NCBI GenBank assembly: GCA_002633005.1
Contig: NMRA01000062.1
Location: 64,001-127,500, forward strand
Source: Phoronis australis
Lineage: Eukaryota > Phoronida > Phoronidae
Reading direction: 5' to 3'
Length of the DNA stretch: 63,500 nt
The position numbers and the translations under genes were made by a program. The notes below the pieces were generated by a model. That model saw only the letters and a program-made list of their open reading frames with translations, was not told the origin of the DNA and did no database searches. Shown in pieces: positions 13,301 through 20,361 of this stretch (its first letter is position 1; each line of letters begins with the position of its first letter).

Positions 13301-16300
13301 TACACAGGTGAAGGTGGCGCTACTCAACTATCTGTACGAGCTTGTGTTGATAATGGATCCGTCGGACTTTGTCAACTCTGGCGACACACGCCTGGCTGTG
13401 TCGCGAATCATCACATGGATGTCAGAGCCCAAGAGTGTTGATGTGAGAAAGGTATGTGTCTCTTTTCCATTTGATTAAAATTCTGGCCAGTAAGTTGTCT
13501 TCCCTCCATGTTTTCTTCCATTCCATGTGTTTTGTTGGCCATGTTCCCTGTGAAATGTAAATGCAAGCTTTTCATTATTGGAGATGTTTTGACGGACTTT
13601 GTCAAGAAGTGTGACTTGGAGTAACCTACACTTCCCTCCTGATGTTGTGTCACTTGGACTAACCCACACTTCCCTCCTGATGTTGTGTCACTTGGACTAA
13701 CCCTCTTCCCTGCATCTGTTGTTCCAGTCGGCCCAGTCCCTTTTGGTGGCGCTGTTTAACTTGAACACACCAGAGTTCTCACTCATGCTGTCCGGCCTGC
13801 CCAAGATGTACCAGGACGGTGCGTANTGCTGCTTTTCCAACTTATTGATTTGTTTCCCGTTTGGGTGGTTGTAGACAAACTGGTCGGGATGAGACAGAAA
13901 ACATGAACCCTGAGGACATCTACGACTCGATACGCAAAGCCTCCGCGGATATCCAGAACTTGAGCTTCAACAGTAAATATGACCACCCACCGGAGGAGGG
14001 TAAGAAAGAGAGAGACAGCACGTCTCAGGACAGCGGGATACAGAGCTCCCTGCCAGACGTCAGGGTGGACAGTCCAGACGGCAGAGTGAAGCAGACGTAC
14101 AACCCATCACAGTACCAGGATGAGGTGGGTGTGGCACACAGGCCGGCAGGGGATTGGATGATGTTCGCATAATTTGTAAGAGCTGGAGTTTTGATATAAT
14201 CATGAAAAGTTGGAAGGTGATTGGCTATTCGAATCATTTAGAAGAGTTATTTTTAAGATGAAAAACTGGATGGGTGGCTGATTGGTTACATTATTTGGAA
14301 GATCTAGGAACACATTTACACTTTTGTGGCAGATTGCCAACTTTATCGTGCACATTTCAAAGTAATGTCTAAATTGTCTTGGGATACTTAAGCTGGAAGT
14401 TAACATTAACAAGTTGAGACAACTGCACTCTTGCTTTGACTGAACAAAAAAGGGTTCGGACCATCTTCTACACGTTGTAAAATAGTGCCATTAGTGCAGG
14501 TGGTCTGATACGCGTCGCATCAGACGTGTGCAGGCCGCTCAGCCGGGCCCGTTGCACCAAACACCTGAAACTTATTGATGTACACATAACACATATAGAC
14601 AATACACAAATTAAGAGTTGAGGAGCTAGAGACCTGACTCAGGGGTCTAGCAGTGAGCTGAAGAGGGATTCAAACCTACGACCTTGTGAACATGAGCCAG
14701 ACACTCAACCCACTAGGCCACACTGCCTCTTCTTGCTTTAATTGAACTGGGCTTGTTGTTATTATTGTTATTGTTATTATTATTTGACATGAAGTGTTGA
14801 TGATGGGTATGATGTGATAACTGCTTCAAAATGAGGTCAAATGTACTTTCGTATGAACTGTGATCTTTGCAAAGTGCAGTGTTCGGTATCGTCTCTGATT
14901 TTTCGTTACGCTTTCGTTTTAAAATTGTTGAGTAGTACGTTATGATGCCACGTGTATAAACTTGTTGCAAACATTTAAGTTCCGTCATTAGGTCACGTGA
15001 TGTGGCCAACAGATGGCGTGCATATGTTCCACGCCATATTGAGATTGACGTATTCATGTAAACGTGTTTCAGAGTATGAATGGCTATGACAGAGCAGCCC
15101 TTGCTGAAGCTGTGTTTGATGTTGAAAACGACCTGTTCAACGAAGGTGAGTGTAACTGCAGTGCCCTGCATGACGTTAAGTGGTTGGTTTGGTACAACGT
15201 GGTGTTATAGAGGTTATGTTAATGAGATTTGGTTCTGTGATGTTGCATGTATTACACAAACTGTTGGCGTGATTGTTACCCAATATTGTATTAGAAATAC
15301 GAAGGTGTGATTCCATTCCTGCACCTATTGTATCAGGGGCCTGTTCCAAGAAACTGTCTTAAATTCTTTTTTGACTTAAGTCTAAGATTTGCCTCGACTT
15401 CCAAACTTAGAAACTTCCACATCTGGTAAGATAGTCAACTTTAAGACAAAACTTAAATCATACTAAAGATCTCTTTCTTTAACTGGATTTTAGATAAATT
15501 AAGTTTTATCTTAAAATTGACTGAAATTTTAGATTTGTCTTAGTCAAGTCAGTTTTCTTGGAATGGCCCTAGTATCATTGAGACATTTTGAAGGTCCGTT
15601 ACAAAGAGTTATTGAATGAAACTCACCAGTTTTATCCACTAAAATGTTTCTTGATGACCAAAGCATTTCTTAACAATACGGGCATGGTTTGAGATGTCTC
15701 TCTGTCCCAGTTGAGAACAGGTCTATAGAGTAGCCCTCGGTTGTTGTTGTTGTTTTGGTATCCACTTGTGTGTAGAGGTAAATATTAGCCTGCTGTCGTA
15801 CACATTTGACGTGTGTTTATTTGTTCACGCTCAGAACCATGGAGAAATCTACTAGGCATCAATTGCGCGGGTGAGCTCACTTTACAACAGCCAGTTGATC
15901 GTTTCTGTGTGCTTTTGTTTAGTTCTTTAAGTTCACTTTTAGTTTTACAGACCAGTACACTTCTGTACTTATAATGTTTAACTTAACTCCTTTTCAAAGC
16001 CACTATCAATGTGTTTAGATGTCTGGCACCTTATAGCATACGATGCACGAACAAAACAACCCAGTCATCTGGTCGGTAACTTGCATTCATTCTAGTGATC
16101 GCATTGGCAGCTACGTATATGAAAATAACTGGCGTGCTTGTCTTTATTATTGAGTGAACATCATTTTTTTTCCTGCAGTTGCGTTTGGCTCTGCGCCACC
16201 CATTGTTTCACTCTCTGTATTTATCTATCAAAAACATTTTGTTTGTTTTTAGCTAAAACAGTTTGTGCTTTCCTCAAGGTATTGAATATGAATTGAAATT

Positions 16301-19300
16301 GCCTTAAGTTTTGTATAGACAACAAAATTCCATTTTAGTTTGTGAGTTACCTCTCTCCTTAAGAGTAGAATGACCTCCACTGCGTAGGCTCTAACCATGT
16401 TCAACGAAATTTCATTTTTTGTCACTTTGACAGTAAAAGCTGGACTTTAAAAGGGTGACCTTTGCCCTCGTCGACCAGTACTTGGACGTACCCAACAGTC
16501 AAGTGACCACACTGGTCAGTTAGCACTCATGTTTACCACTCATCCATTTCAGAACTGCCTGTGGTGGTTGACCAATGTGATGTCATCAGTGAGATACTGT
16601 CTGAGCTGTCCAATCACAATGAAAGGTAAATGTTCCTGCGGAGCTGTAATGCAGGGTTGCTAATGAAAGACCTGTGTAAGGTATTCATTTGTTGACCCTC
16701 ATGTTGGGTGCTGGGTGGTATAGCAGGTTTGTGGGAGATATCATGCTTCTAATTTCTATGTCTGCGACCCGTCCAGGCTGGGCTCACGTACATTTACTCA
16801 GTTTTACAGTTAATCAGTATTTTTCAACTTTTGGGAAAAGTTTCTTTTCAAAAATCCAATGTCCATTTATTGCATTAAAATTGTATGTAAATATTCCGTG
16901 ATGTGCCTTGTCTGTGAGTTGCAAGGGATGACTTGAGTTGATTTTTATTGTGACATATCTTAATTGACGGTTTTCAGGCTTGTTGATTTTTGATGCTCTT
17001 GGCAGCTTCGAATGTCAGTTTTTTGTGATAGAGAGTCTATCGATGCCCATAGAATTTTGCGCATTTATTTTATGGTGCTTGGCTGAGATAACCGAGTATC
17101 TGGCTTATGATTTTTCTTAATTGGAACAATGGAAACATTGGCTGTCAAAAATGGAACCTTCCGACAATGTTTCAAGAGCCAAGACTTTAATGGCTTAATC
17201 TTTGTTGTTCGAAGGTAAATAAATAATCTGAGACAAGGTTAGAATAAATAGTTCAAATACGATGTCGCTTACAGTTAAGGTTTTTTAGCAATTCATTTTC
17301 GAAACAAAAATAAAAGTATAATTTTCACAAAAAATGCGTTCAAGTGATAATGGACAAATAGGCGATGGTTTTAGGCATCAAATAAGATGTTTCAGTCACC
17401 AAGGTTTCAGAATGTGTATTTAATAAATTCGAAGTACGTGGATTAAGTTATTTGATGGAACATAAAAGGTTCAAGGAAGGTTGACATTTACTTTAAGTTA
17501 AAAGGAATGGTGCGTCACATAGTTTGTCATTTTGTGTTTAATGTTCACTTTATAGTTTCTTGATGGTTTGTGTTTTCAAACTTACACAACAGATGGTGTT
17601 GTGACATACATCGTCAACAAAACAGATTGGACTCGTGCTCTTGTATTTCACGCAATTTCAATTTCTCCATTAGTTTAATGACTTGCAGTAAACACGTGTT
17701 TTTGTCTACAGGCATGAAGAGCGTAAGAACGCCATGCTGCAACTGATCAAGATGACAAGAGAGGGCACTCTTGGATTGTGGGAGGAGCACTTCAAGACTG
17801 TTCTTTTGTTGCTTCTGGAGACACTCGGTGACTGTGATGTGAGTACTGTGTATATGGCAATATCCAGTGTAGTGGACTTGTTAATTTGGTCATGGTGGTG
17901 ATTGTAAATGTTAAGGACTTGTTATATTGTGTTAGCTTGTGATTGTGCAGTAGTCAGATAACTGTGGTATTGCAGGGCCACATCCGTGCACTAGCACTGC
18001 GAGTGTTGCGTGAGATCCTTAAGAGCCAGCCCAACAGATTTGCTGAATACACCGAGCTGACGATACTCAAGGTCCTGGAGGCGCACAAGGATTCTGTTAA
18101 GGAGGTGAGATATGACAGATAGACGGTGCTTTTGTTGTCTGAAAATCTTGTTCAGGCAAAACTCTCGTCCCTGAGTGGATATTTAGATGTATGCAGTTGA
18201 GTAGTTCGTGTCAGGCTTGCCAATAATGGTGCCTTGTTGTGGAATAGTCTTGATACTGGACTCTGCCAAAGTATTTCTTTTGGTATTTTCAAGTCCAGGT
18301 ACCTGGGTAATAATTTGGATATCTTTTATTGTATTCTAGTCTTTTACTCATTCGTGTCAAATTTCTTGTTGGCGTTTTATTTGTATCCATTAATTCTTAC
18401 ACCATTTTGTTAACTTGATTTTTAATTTTGATTCTTTCATATCGAAGCTCCCTCTATGGGAGGCTAGTTGTGTAACCGAGTAGGTTTTAACCTAAATAAC
18501 CGTATATCATATGTGTTCATCTACTGTCTAATATCATTACACCCATCACTACTACAGGTGACTCGTGCAGCGGAGGAGTGTGCCTCGACGCTGGCCCGCA
18601 CCATTGTACCAGAGACGTGTATACGGGTGCTTATCCCCATCATTCTGACGGAAGAGTTCCCCATCAGCCTGGCAGCCATCAAGATGGAGATGAAGGTTAT
18701 AGAGCACTTGCCCAAACACAGCGCTTTGGCAGTGCTGGACAACATTATACCTGGATTACTCAAGGTAGCACTTACATGTAATTAGTTCTCTAGTAACACT
18801 GGGCAACATTGTACCTGGGGTCTGTTTTATGAAAAGTGATGTTTTCTCTTAGGCTCCATACAAGTATTTGTGAAGAATTATTTAATTTTACTGGAGCAGA
18901 AGTAGACGTAGGTGCTAGTTGTTACTGATATAATTACTATAAATTATTTCTAGACTGTGATGTGCTCATAATTACAGCAATTGTGAAGTGGAAGCGTAAG
19001 ACAAAATGTCTGTCTTATGTCTTAAGTTACTTTCATAAAACAGCCAGGGACTACTAAAGGTAACGCTTACCAGTAGGTGAAGGGGGTATTGTAATGGCAG
19101 CCATCGTTGTGTCTATGCATTTGTGCAGAGAATTGTACTCTTCAGTGTTACCTCCTACATAGGTCATGGGATGCCCACTTAATTTTCAAAAGGGTATACT
19201 TACGAAATGCCGTAATGCACGTCATTGCAATTTTGGGATTTCATCGTATTTTCCTAAATTTGGGGCCATTGTTTCCATGTAAGGAAATGCTCTTCGATAG

Positions 19301-20361
19301 AGAAGTCCTTCTCATCTCCAGGGATTTTGACTAACAAAGATGTGCTACAGGTTGTTTTGTGATATCTTAATGTACTGAACTTGCACTTAAACCCTTGTAG
19401 TGCAGTATCCAGCGCCTTGCATTGTATATTCAGAAGGCTATGGCTTTAAGAGAAGAACTGCTCTCTGTAAATACTCTTAATATACATTTGAATTTATCCG
19501 TAGGCAATGCCTACGTCGTACAATAAATGATATCGATATTGATATTGTAGGTGTGGTTAGCTTCCAGTATTATACTGACAGTATTTGTTTGATATGAAGA
19601 ACATTGCTATTGGTTTTCACGGTTTAGTGTTCAAGCCGTTTTAAAACCGTTGCTGTTTTTATTATTATATGCTGCTACTTGCTATCATGGAGAATTTATA
19701 TATCTGGTAAATCTTATTGTTAACCACTGTGTCCTCCATTGACAGGCATACGACAGCACAGAGAGTAGTGTGCGTAAGGCGGCCGTCTTCTGCCTTGTGG
19801 CTCTCTATCAGGTGATTGGAGAGGAACTTAAGCTGCACTTGACAGATTTAAATGGAAGCAAGGTGAGTGGTGGTTGTGTTCAGCTGGCGGTGGTCTTGTA
19901 CGGCTGGCGGTGGTCTTGTACGGCTGGTGGCAGTCCGCAACGGCTGCCGGCGGTCCTCTGTGGCTGCCTGTGGTCCTCCCCAGCTGCCGGCAGTCTTGCA
20001 CAACTGATGGCAGTCTTGTACAGTTGATAGTGGTCTTTAGTGAAGTTTGATAATTTCTCTGCAAATAGTACACCAATCCTTTCTATGTAGGCATTTCAAG
20101 TGTTCAGTCAATATTGACCAGTTTAGTGAAATAAATGTTTAACTACCGTAATTGTCACATGGATCTGATCTTATTACTGTGTTTCTACCTATCCACTTTT
20201 TTCTGTCAGTGTATGCATTAGTCCTGCACTAATTGTTGCTCCTTTCCACATTGCAGATGAAACTGCTCAACTTGTACATCAAACGAGCCCTGGCCCAGCA
20301 GAAGGAGACCAAATCACCCGCCACCTCCGACACTCTCTCACCCACTATGTCCGACATTTGA
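1321..20361 (+). CDS. CLASP: CLASP (CLIP-associating protein), C-terminal half, 20 core exons, 5'-partial
   Basis: CLASP proteins bind microtubule lattices and plus ends, promote rescue and suppress catastrophe. Joining 20 exons with matching phases gives 810 residues and a stop. Regions in order: Ser/Arg-rich linker (about 1-234) with TRIP and SGIP EB-binding motifs; TOG domain (about 235-451) starting EVQDILVNMSSSSWSDRKEG; acidic/Ser linker (452-534) with the CLASP signature TENMNPEDIYDSIRKA; C-terminal TOG-like/CLIP-interaction domain (about 540-776) with SNHNER, EEHFKTVLLLLLETLGD and ESSVRKAAVFCLVA; tail beginning MKLLNLYIKRA. Order and motifs match metazoan CLASP1/2 closely. The N-terminal TOG1/TOG2 exons should lie upstream of base 1. 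Core exons: 1321-1397, 2257-2388, 4028-4135, 5323-5475, 5758-5808, 6127-6188, 6621-6737, 9534-9637, 9794-10021, 10860-10938, 13308-13451, 13728-13822, 13875-14124, 15073-15145, 16553-16625, 17712-17838, 17976-18104, 18558-18764, 19746-19862, 20257-20361. Exon borders were read by eye from GT-AG sites. Confidence 0.96.
2257..2388 (+). CDS. CLASP: CLASP exon 2 of window (Ser/Arg linker)
   Basis: Acceptor gtgttttgcag, donor CACTGC|gtaagt; phase 1 to 1. Encodes a basic linker segment beginning GLSAGRIARSSSAQDLAGKP, comparable to the RSRS-rich stretch of vertebrate CLASPs. Unstructured and probably a microtubule-lattice binding and phospho-regulated region. Confidence 0.88.
4028..4135 (+). CDS. 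CLASP: CLASP exon 3 of window (Ser/Arg linker)
   Basis: Acceptor cacgttttcag, donor TCACAAC|gtaagt; phase 1 to 1. Encodes RQRTSSGASGNAISSVVSPP followed by DRSRPRARSG. Contains an SPPDR stretch that could be a proline-directed kinase site. GC-rich compared with its introns. Confidence 0.88.
5323..5475 (+). CDS. CLASP: CLASP exon 4 of window, carries two S/TxIP EB-binding motifs
   Basis: Acceptor cccttattctag, donor GGACAG|gtgagt; phase 1 to 1. Contains TRIPAPATPGTP and RRRSGIPRSQGASRDASP. Vertebrate CLASPs have the equivalent SKIPRSQGCSREASP. S/TxIP motifs in basic, Ser/Pro-rich surroundings bind the EB-homology domain of EB1 and recruit CLASP to growing plus ends, so this exon is the likely plus-end tracking module. 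Flanking Ser residues are typical GSK3/CDK sites that switch EB binding. Confidence 0.93.
5758..5808 (+). CDS. CLASP: CLASP exon 5 of window (short linker exon)
   Basis: Acceptor gttgtccttgcag, donor GAATGG|gtatgt; phase 1 to 1, 51 nt. Encodes RDRRLSGSGRLHPQRM. RRLS is a basophilic kinase consensus. The symmetrical phase and length divisible by three make it skippable. Confidence 0.82.
6127..6188 (+). CDS. CLASP: CLASP exon 6 of window
   Basis: Acceptor ttccaacag, donor GCACTG|gtgagt; phase 1 to 0. Encodes APQRVLGTGKEAEQFLADAL, matching the conserved MRVLNTGSDVEEAVADAL segment just before the third TOG domain of vertebrate CLASPs. Confidence 0.92.
6621..6737 (+). CDS. CLASP: CLASP exon 7 of window
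   Basis: Acceptor ttccttgtccag, donor TCTGAG|gtgagt; phase 0 to 0. Encodes RRRYEYDSDDAASETSS and CSERSYGSAFG, matching the RRRYE...SDDDANSDASSACSERSYSS stretch of vertebrate CLASPs. Acidic Ser-rich, probable CK2 target. Confidence 0.94.
7653..7709 (+). CDS. CLASP: Candidate 57-nt cassette exon of CLASP
   Basis: Acceptor catttacctatag, donor GACCAG|gtaatg, 57 nt, phase 0 to 0, open in the CLASP frame: LKSRHIDTKALSCPTLHDQ. It lies where vertebrate CLASPs also have alternatively spliced small exons (before TOG3). No homologous peptide is recognised, so this rests on splice sites, phase and GC content. Confidence 0.55.
8533..8559 (+). CDS. CLASP: Candidate 27-nt micro-exon of CLASP
   Basis: Acceptor gtttttaccag, donor AGCAAG|gtacgc, 27 nt, phase 0 to 0: HERKARPSK. 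The strong acceptor and frame-neutral length fit a neuronal-style micro-exon inserting basic residues before the TOG domain. No transcript evidence is available. Confidence 0.5.
9534..9637 (+). CDS. CLASP: CLASP exon 8 of window (start of TOG3)
   Basis: Acceptor ttttctttacag, donor CCTCAA|gtaagc; phase 0 to 2. Encodes EVQDILVNMSSSSWSDRKEG and LLSLQNLFACNRCLN, the first HEAT repeat of the internal TOG domain (vertebrate: SSNWSERKEGLLGLQNLL). Confidence 0.96.
9794..10021 (+). CDS. CLASP: CLASP exon 9 of window (TOG3 HEAT repeats)
   Basis: Acceptor cttgtggttacag, donor GTCAG|gtgaga; phase 2 to 2, 228 nt. Contains FTRMFHDPHGKVFTIFLDTL, HDWLFVLMTRLIQKMG and DMLGSVQGKV, nearly residue for residue the vertebrate CLASP TOG3 sequence. 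The donor is immediately followed by a donor-like minisatellite. Confidence 0.97.
10022..10480 (+). repeat. G-rich minisatellite abutting CLASP exon 9 donor
   Basis: About 20 degenerate units of roughly 20-24 bp, most carrying GGTGAGAGGGG or TGAGAGGGG. The array starts exactly at the splice donor (CAG|gtgagaggggg), so the units are copies of the donor and first intron bases. The last units (10,387-10,470) are the most regular, with a repeated gggcatggggtgagagg core. Antisense open frames over it are shadows of the repeat. Confidence 0.85.
10860..10938 (+). CDS. CLASP: CLASP exon 10 of window (TOG3)
   Basis: Acceptor catgactttacag, donor CTCAAG|gtatgt; phase 2 to 0. Encodes ENFAKDQQFITLTKFITDQT then QTPNLK (vertebrate: FTVDQTQTPSLK). 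Confidence 0.95.
11571..11789 (+). repeat. Tandem duplication of a splice-acceptor region
   Basis: The word aattgctgaaa(t/c)(t/c)tgat or a variant occurs at 11571, 11602 and 11714, and the block ending catctgattg...tgtgttgt...tttag occurs at 11642-11675 and 11754-11789. The second copy provides the acceptor of the 69-nt cassette exon; the first gives a decoy acceptor followed directly by an in-frame TAG. Confidence 0.7.
11790..11858 (+). CDS. CLASP: Candidate 69-nt cassette exon of CLASP between TPNLK and VKVALL
   Basis: Acceptor gttctcactttag, donor ATTAAG|gtatca, 69 nt, phase 0 to 0: TSSNRRSSFGQLSTLKPDTI then NIK. Its C-terminal NIK before VKV imitates the constitutive NLK|VKV junction. 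Insertion would lengthen a loop inside the TOG domain. The acceptor region is itself duplicated just upstream. Confidence 0.5.
12348..12380 (+). repeat. Trinucleotide (GTA/GTG)n microsatellite
   Basis: Simple repeat of AGT units interrupted once by GGT, in a CLASP intron. Confidence 0.85.
12390..12820 (+). repeat. 49-bp minisatellite, about nine units
   Basis: Units begin gattcttgttgagaaacact and end in a ctgcctcacacactca motif. Nine consecutive copies with 5-20 percent divergence; the last two are more degenerate. Lies in the intron between CLASP exons 10 and 11. Confidence 0.9.
13308..13451 (+). CDS. CLASP: CLASP exon 11 of window (TOG3)
   Basis: Acceptor gtgtacacag, donor AGAAAG|gtatgt; phase 0 to 0, 48 codons. 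Contains VKVALLNYLYELVLIMDPSD and TRLAVSRIITWMSEPKSVDV, the most conserved CLASP TOG3 helices (vertebrate: TRLAVSRVITWTTEPKSSDVRK). Confidence 0.97.
13623..13727 (+). repeat. 38-bp tandem repeat of branch point plus polypyrimidine tract
   Basis: Two 38-bp copies (13623-13660, 13661-13698) and a third truncated, diverged copy (13699-13727) that ends in the functional acceptor of CLASP exon 12. Each unit carries ggactaac or a variant, matching the animal branch-point consensus CTRAY, followed by a pyrimidine-rich stretch. Confidence 0.75.
13728..13822 (+). CDS. CLASP: CLASP exon 12 of window (end of TOG3)
   Basis: Acceptor ctgttgttccag preceded by a tandem branch-point module; donor GGTGC|gtan with an ambiguous base at 13826; phase 0 to 2. 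Encodes SAQSLLVALFNLNTPEFSLM then LSGLPKMYQDGA. The TKLLHNHL helix that follows QDGA in other CLASPs is not found in this assembly. Confidence 0.92.
13823..13874 (+). other. 52-bp intron containing an N; possible assembly join
   Basis: This is by far the shortest intron of the gene and has the unknown base at 13826 inside its donor. The TOG3 helix expected after QDGA is absent. The other N of the window (23,614) marks a false join, so sequence may have been lost here. Confidence 0.5.
13875..14124 (+). CDS. CLASP: CLASP exon 13 of window (linker after TOG3)
   Basis: Acceptor gggtggttgtag, donor GATGAG|gtgggt; phase 2 to 0. Begins QTGRDETENMNPEDIYDSIR, the CLASP signature found just after TOG3, then SADIQNLSF, a charged Ser-rich stretch and NPSQYQDE (vertebrate NPYNYSD). 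The preceding intron is only 52 bp and contains an N. Confidence 0.95.
14446..14730 (-). mobile_element. tRNA-derived SINE, copy 1
   Basis: On the minus strand the 5' head reads gaggcagtgtggcctagtgg, containing an A box (TGGCCTAGTGGG), followed by a B box (aggtttgaatcc). A conserved body word ctgagtcaggtctctagctc is shared with the copies at 25 kb and 56 kb. A 17-bp target-site duplication with two mismatches flanks it (14429-14445 tcttgctttgactgaac; 14731-14747 tcttgctttaattgaac), confirming retroposition into the CLASP intron. About 285 bp. Confidence 0.88.
14754..14786. repeat. TTG/TTA trinucleotide microsatellite
   Basis: Alternating tgt/tat triplets directly beside the SINE insertion site. 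Confidence 0.8.
15073..15145 (+). CDS. CLASP: CLASP exon 14 of window
   Basis: Acceptor cgtgtttcag, donor AACGAAG|gtgagt; phase 0 to 1. Encodes SMNGYDRAALAEAVFDVEND (vertebrate: FNKSALKEAMFDDD), the entry helix of the C-terminal domain. Confidence 0.94.
15336..15569. mobile_element. MITE with inverted termini and 8-bp TSD
   Basis: A 234-bp element with termini ggggcctgttccaagaaact and the imperfect reverse complement at the right end (agttttcttggaatggccct). It is flanked by ttgtatca (15328-15335) and tagtatca (15570-15577), a 7/8 match, which fits a hAT-like 8-bp target duplication. The interior is full of taagtcttaag-like palindromic words. A diverged relative lies at 26,589-26,827. Confidence 0.8.
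15835..15870 (+). CDS. CLASP: Candidate 36-nt micro-exon of CLASP
   Basis: Acceptor gttcacgctcag, donor GCGCGG|gtgagc, 36 nt, phase 1 to 1, reading PWRNLLGINCAG in the CLASP frame. It would insert 12 residues just before the C-terminal domain helices. Support is limited to good splice sites and phase. Confidence 0.45.
16553..16625 (+). CDS. CLASP: CLASP exon 15 of window (C-terminal domain)
   Basis: Acceptor catccatttcag, donor GAAAG|gtaaat; phase 1 to 2. Encodes LPVVVDQCDVISEILSELSN then HNER (vertebrate: VAELLKELSNHNER). Confidence 0.96.
16626..17711 (+). other. CLASP intron, nothing recognised
   Basis: About 1.1 kb of AT-rich intron between exons 15 and 16. No repeat, RNA gene or extra exon could be supported by eye. 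Confidence 0.5.
17712..17838 (+). CDS. CLASP: CLASP exon 16 of window (C-terminal domain)
   Basis: Acceptor tttttgtctacag, donor TGTGAT|gtgagt; phase 2 to 0. Contains EERKNAMLQLIKMTREGTLG and EEHFKTVLLLLLETLGDCD (vertebrate: WDEHFKTILLLLLETLGD), part of the CLIP-170/LL5beta/CENP-E-interacting domain. Confidence 0.97.
17976..18104 (+). CDS. CLASP: CLASP exon 17 of window (C-terminal domain)
   Basis: Acceptor gtggtattgcag, donor AAGGAG|gtgaga; phase 0 to 0. Contains RALALRVLREILKSQPNRFA and LKVLEAHKDSVKE (vertebrate: IRALALKVLREILRHQPARF, MKTLEAHKD). Confidence 0.97.
18558..18764 (+). CDS. CLASP: CLASP exon 18 of window (C-terminal domain)
   Basis: Acceptor actactacag, donor CTCAAG|gtagca; phase 0 to 0, 69 codons. 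Contains AAEECASTLARTIVPETCIR, LAAIKMEMKVIEHL and LDNIIPGLLK. Its last about 25 bases and donor are duplicated downstream and interrupted by a MITE. Confidence 0.97.
18799..19070 (+). repeat. Duplicated exon-18 end and donor, split by a MITE
   Basis: The exon-18 tail ctggacaacattatacctgg and the following ttactcaaggtagcacttac (18735-18775) recur as ctgggcaacattgtacctgg (18799-18818) and ctactaaaggtaacgcttac (19051-19070), with the MITE between the two halves. The copy includes a GT donor. Confidence 0.75.
18817..19048. mobile_element. Short MITE with 17-bp terminal inverted repeats
   Basis: Left end gtctgttttatgaaaagt and right end tactttcataaaacagcc are inverted repeats with about one mismatch. 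Element about 230 bp, no coding capacity, in the intron after CLASP exon 18 and inside a duplicated piece of that exon. Confidence 0.7.
19746..19862 (+). CDS. CLASP: CLASP exon 19 of window (C-terminal domain)
   Basis: Acceptor cctccattgacag, donor AGCAAG|gtgagt; phase 0 to 0. Encodes YDSTESSVRKAAVFCLVALY then QVIGEELKLHLTDLNGSK (vertebrate: YDNSESSVRKACVFCLVAVH). A 20-bp tandem array begins 18 bp into the intron. Confidence 0.97.
19881..20040 (+). repeat. 20-bp minisatellite, eight units, 18 bp after a splice donor
   Basis: Exactly eight 20-bp units, first cagctggcggtggtcttgta; the early units are near-identical and later ones diverge. The first intron bases (gtgagtggtggttgtgtt) resemble the unit at about 11 of 18 positions, so the array may have been seeded from donor-adjacent sequence. 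Confidence 0.85.
20257..20361 (+). CDS. CLASP: CLASP terminal exon with stop
   Basis: Acceptor tttccacattgcag. Encodes MKLLNLYIKRALAQQKETKS and a Ser/Thr-rich tail ending SPTMSDI, then TGA at 20359-20361. The MKLLNLYIKRA start is the invariant last helix of CLASPs. Confidence 0.97.
   Translation: MKLLNLYIKRALAQQKETKSPATSDTLSPTMSDI

Larger units (their letters stand above)
10939..13307 (+). other. Large CLASP intron with cassette exon and repeats
   Basis: The intron between exons 10 and 11 holds a duplicated acceptor block (11571-11789), the candidate cassette exon (11790-11858), a GTA/GTG trinucleotide tract at 12348-12380 and a 49-bp minisatellite (12390-12820). Nothing else is recognised. 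Confidence 0.7.

Noticed and set aside
14480-14735. tRNA gene suggested by A and B boxes
   Set aside because: The full cloverleaf is not formed and the same sequence recurs as a dispersed SINE with target duplication.
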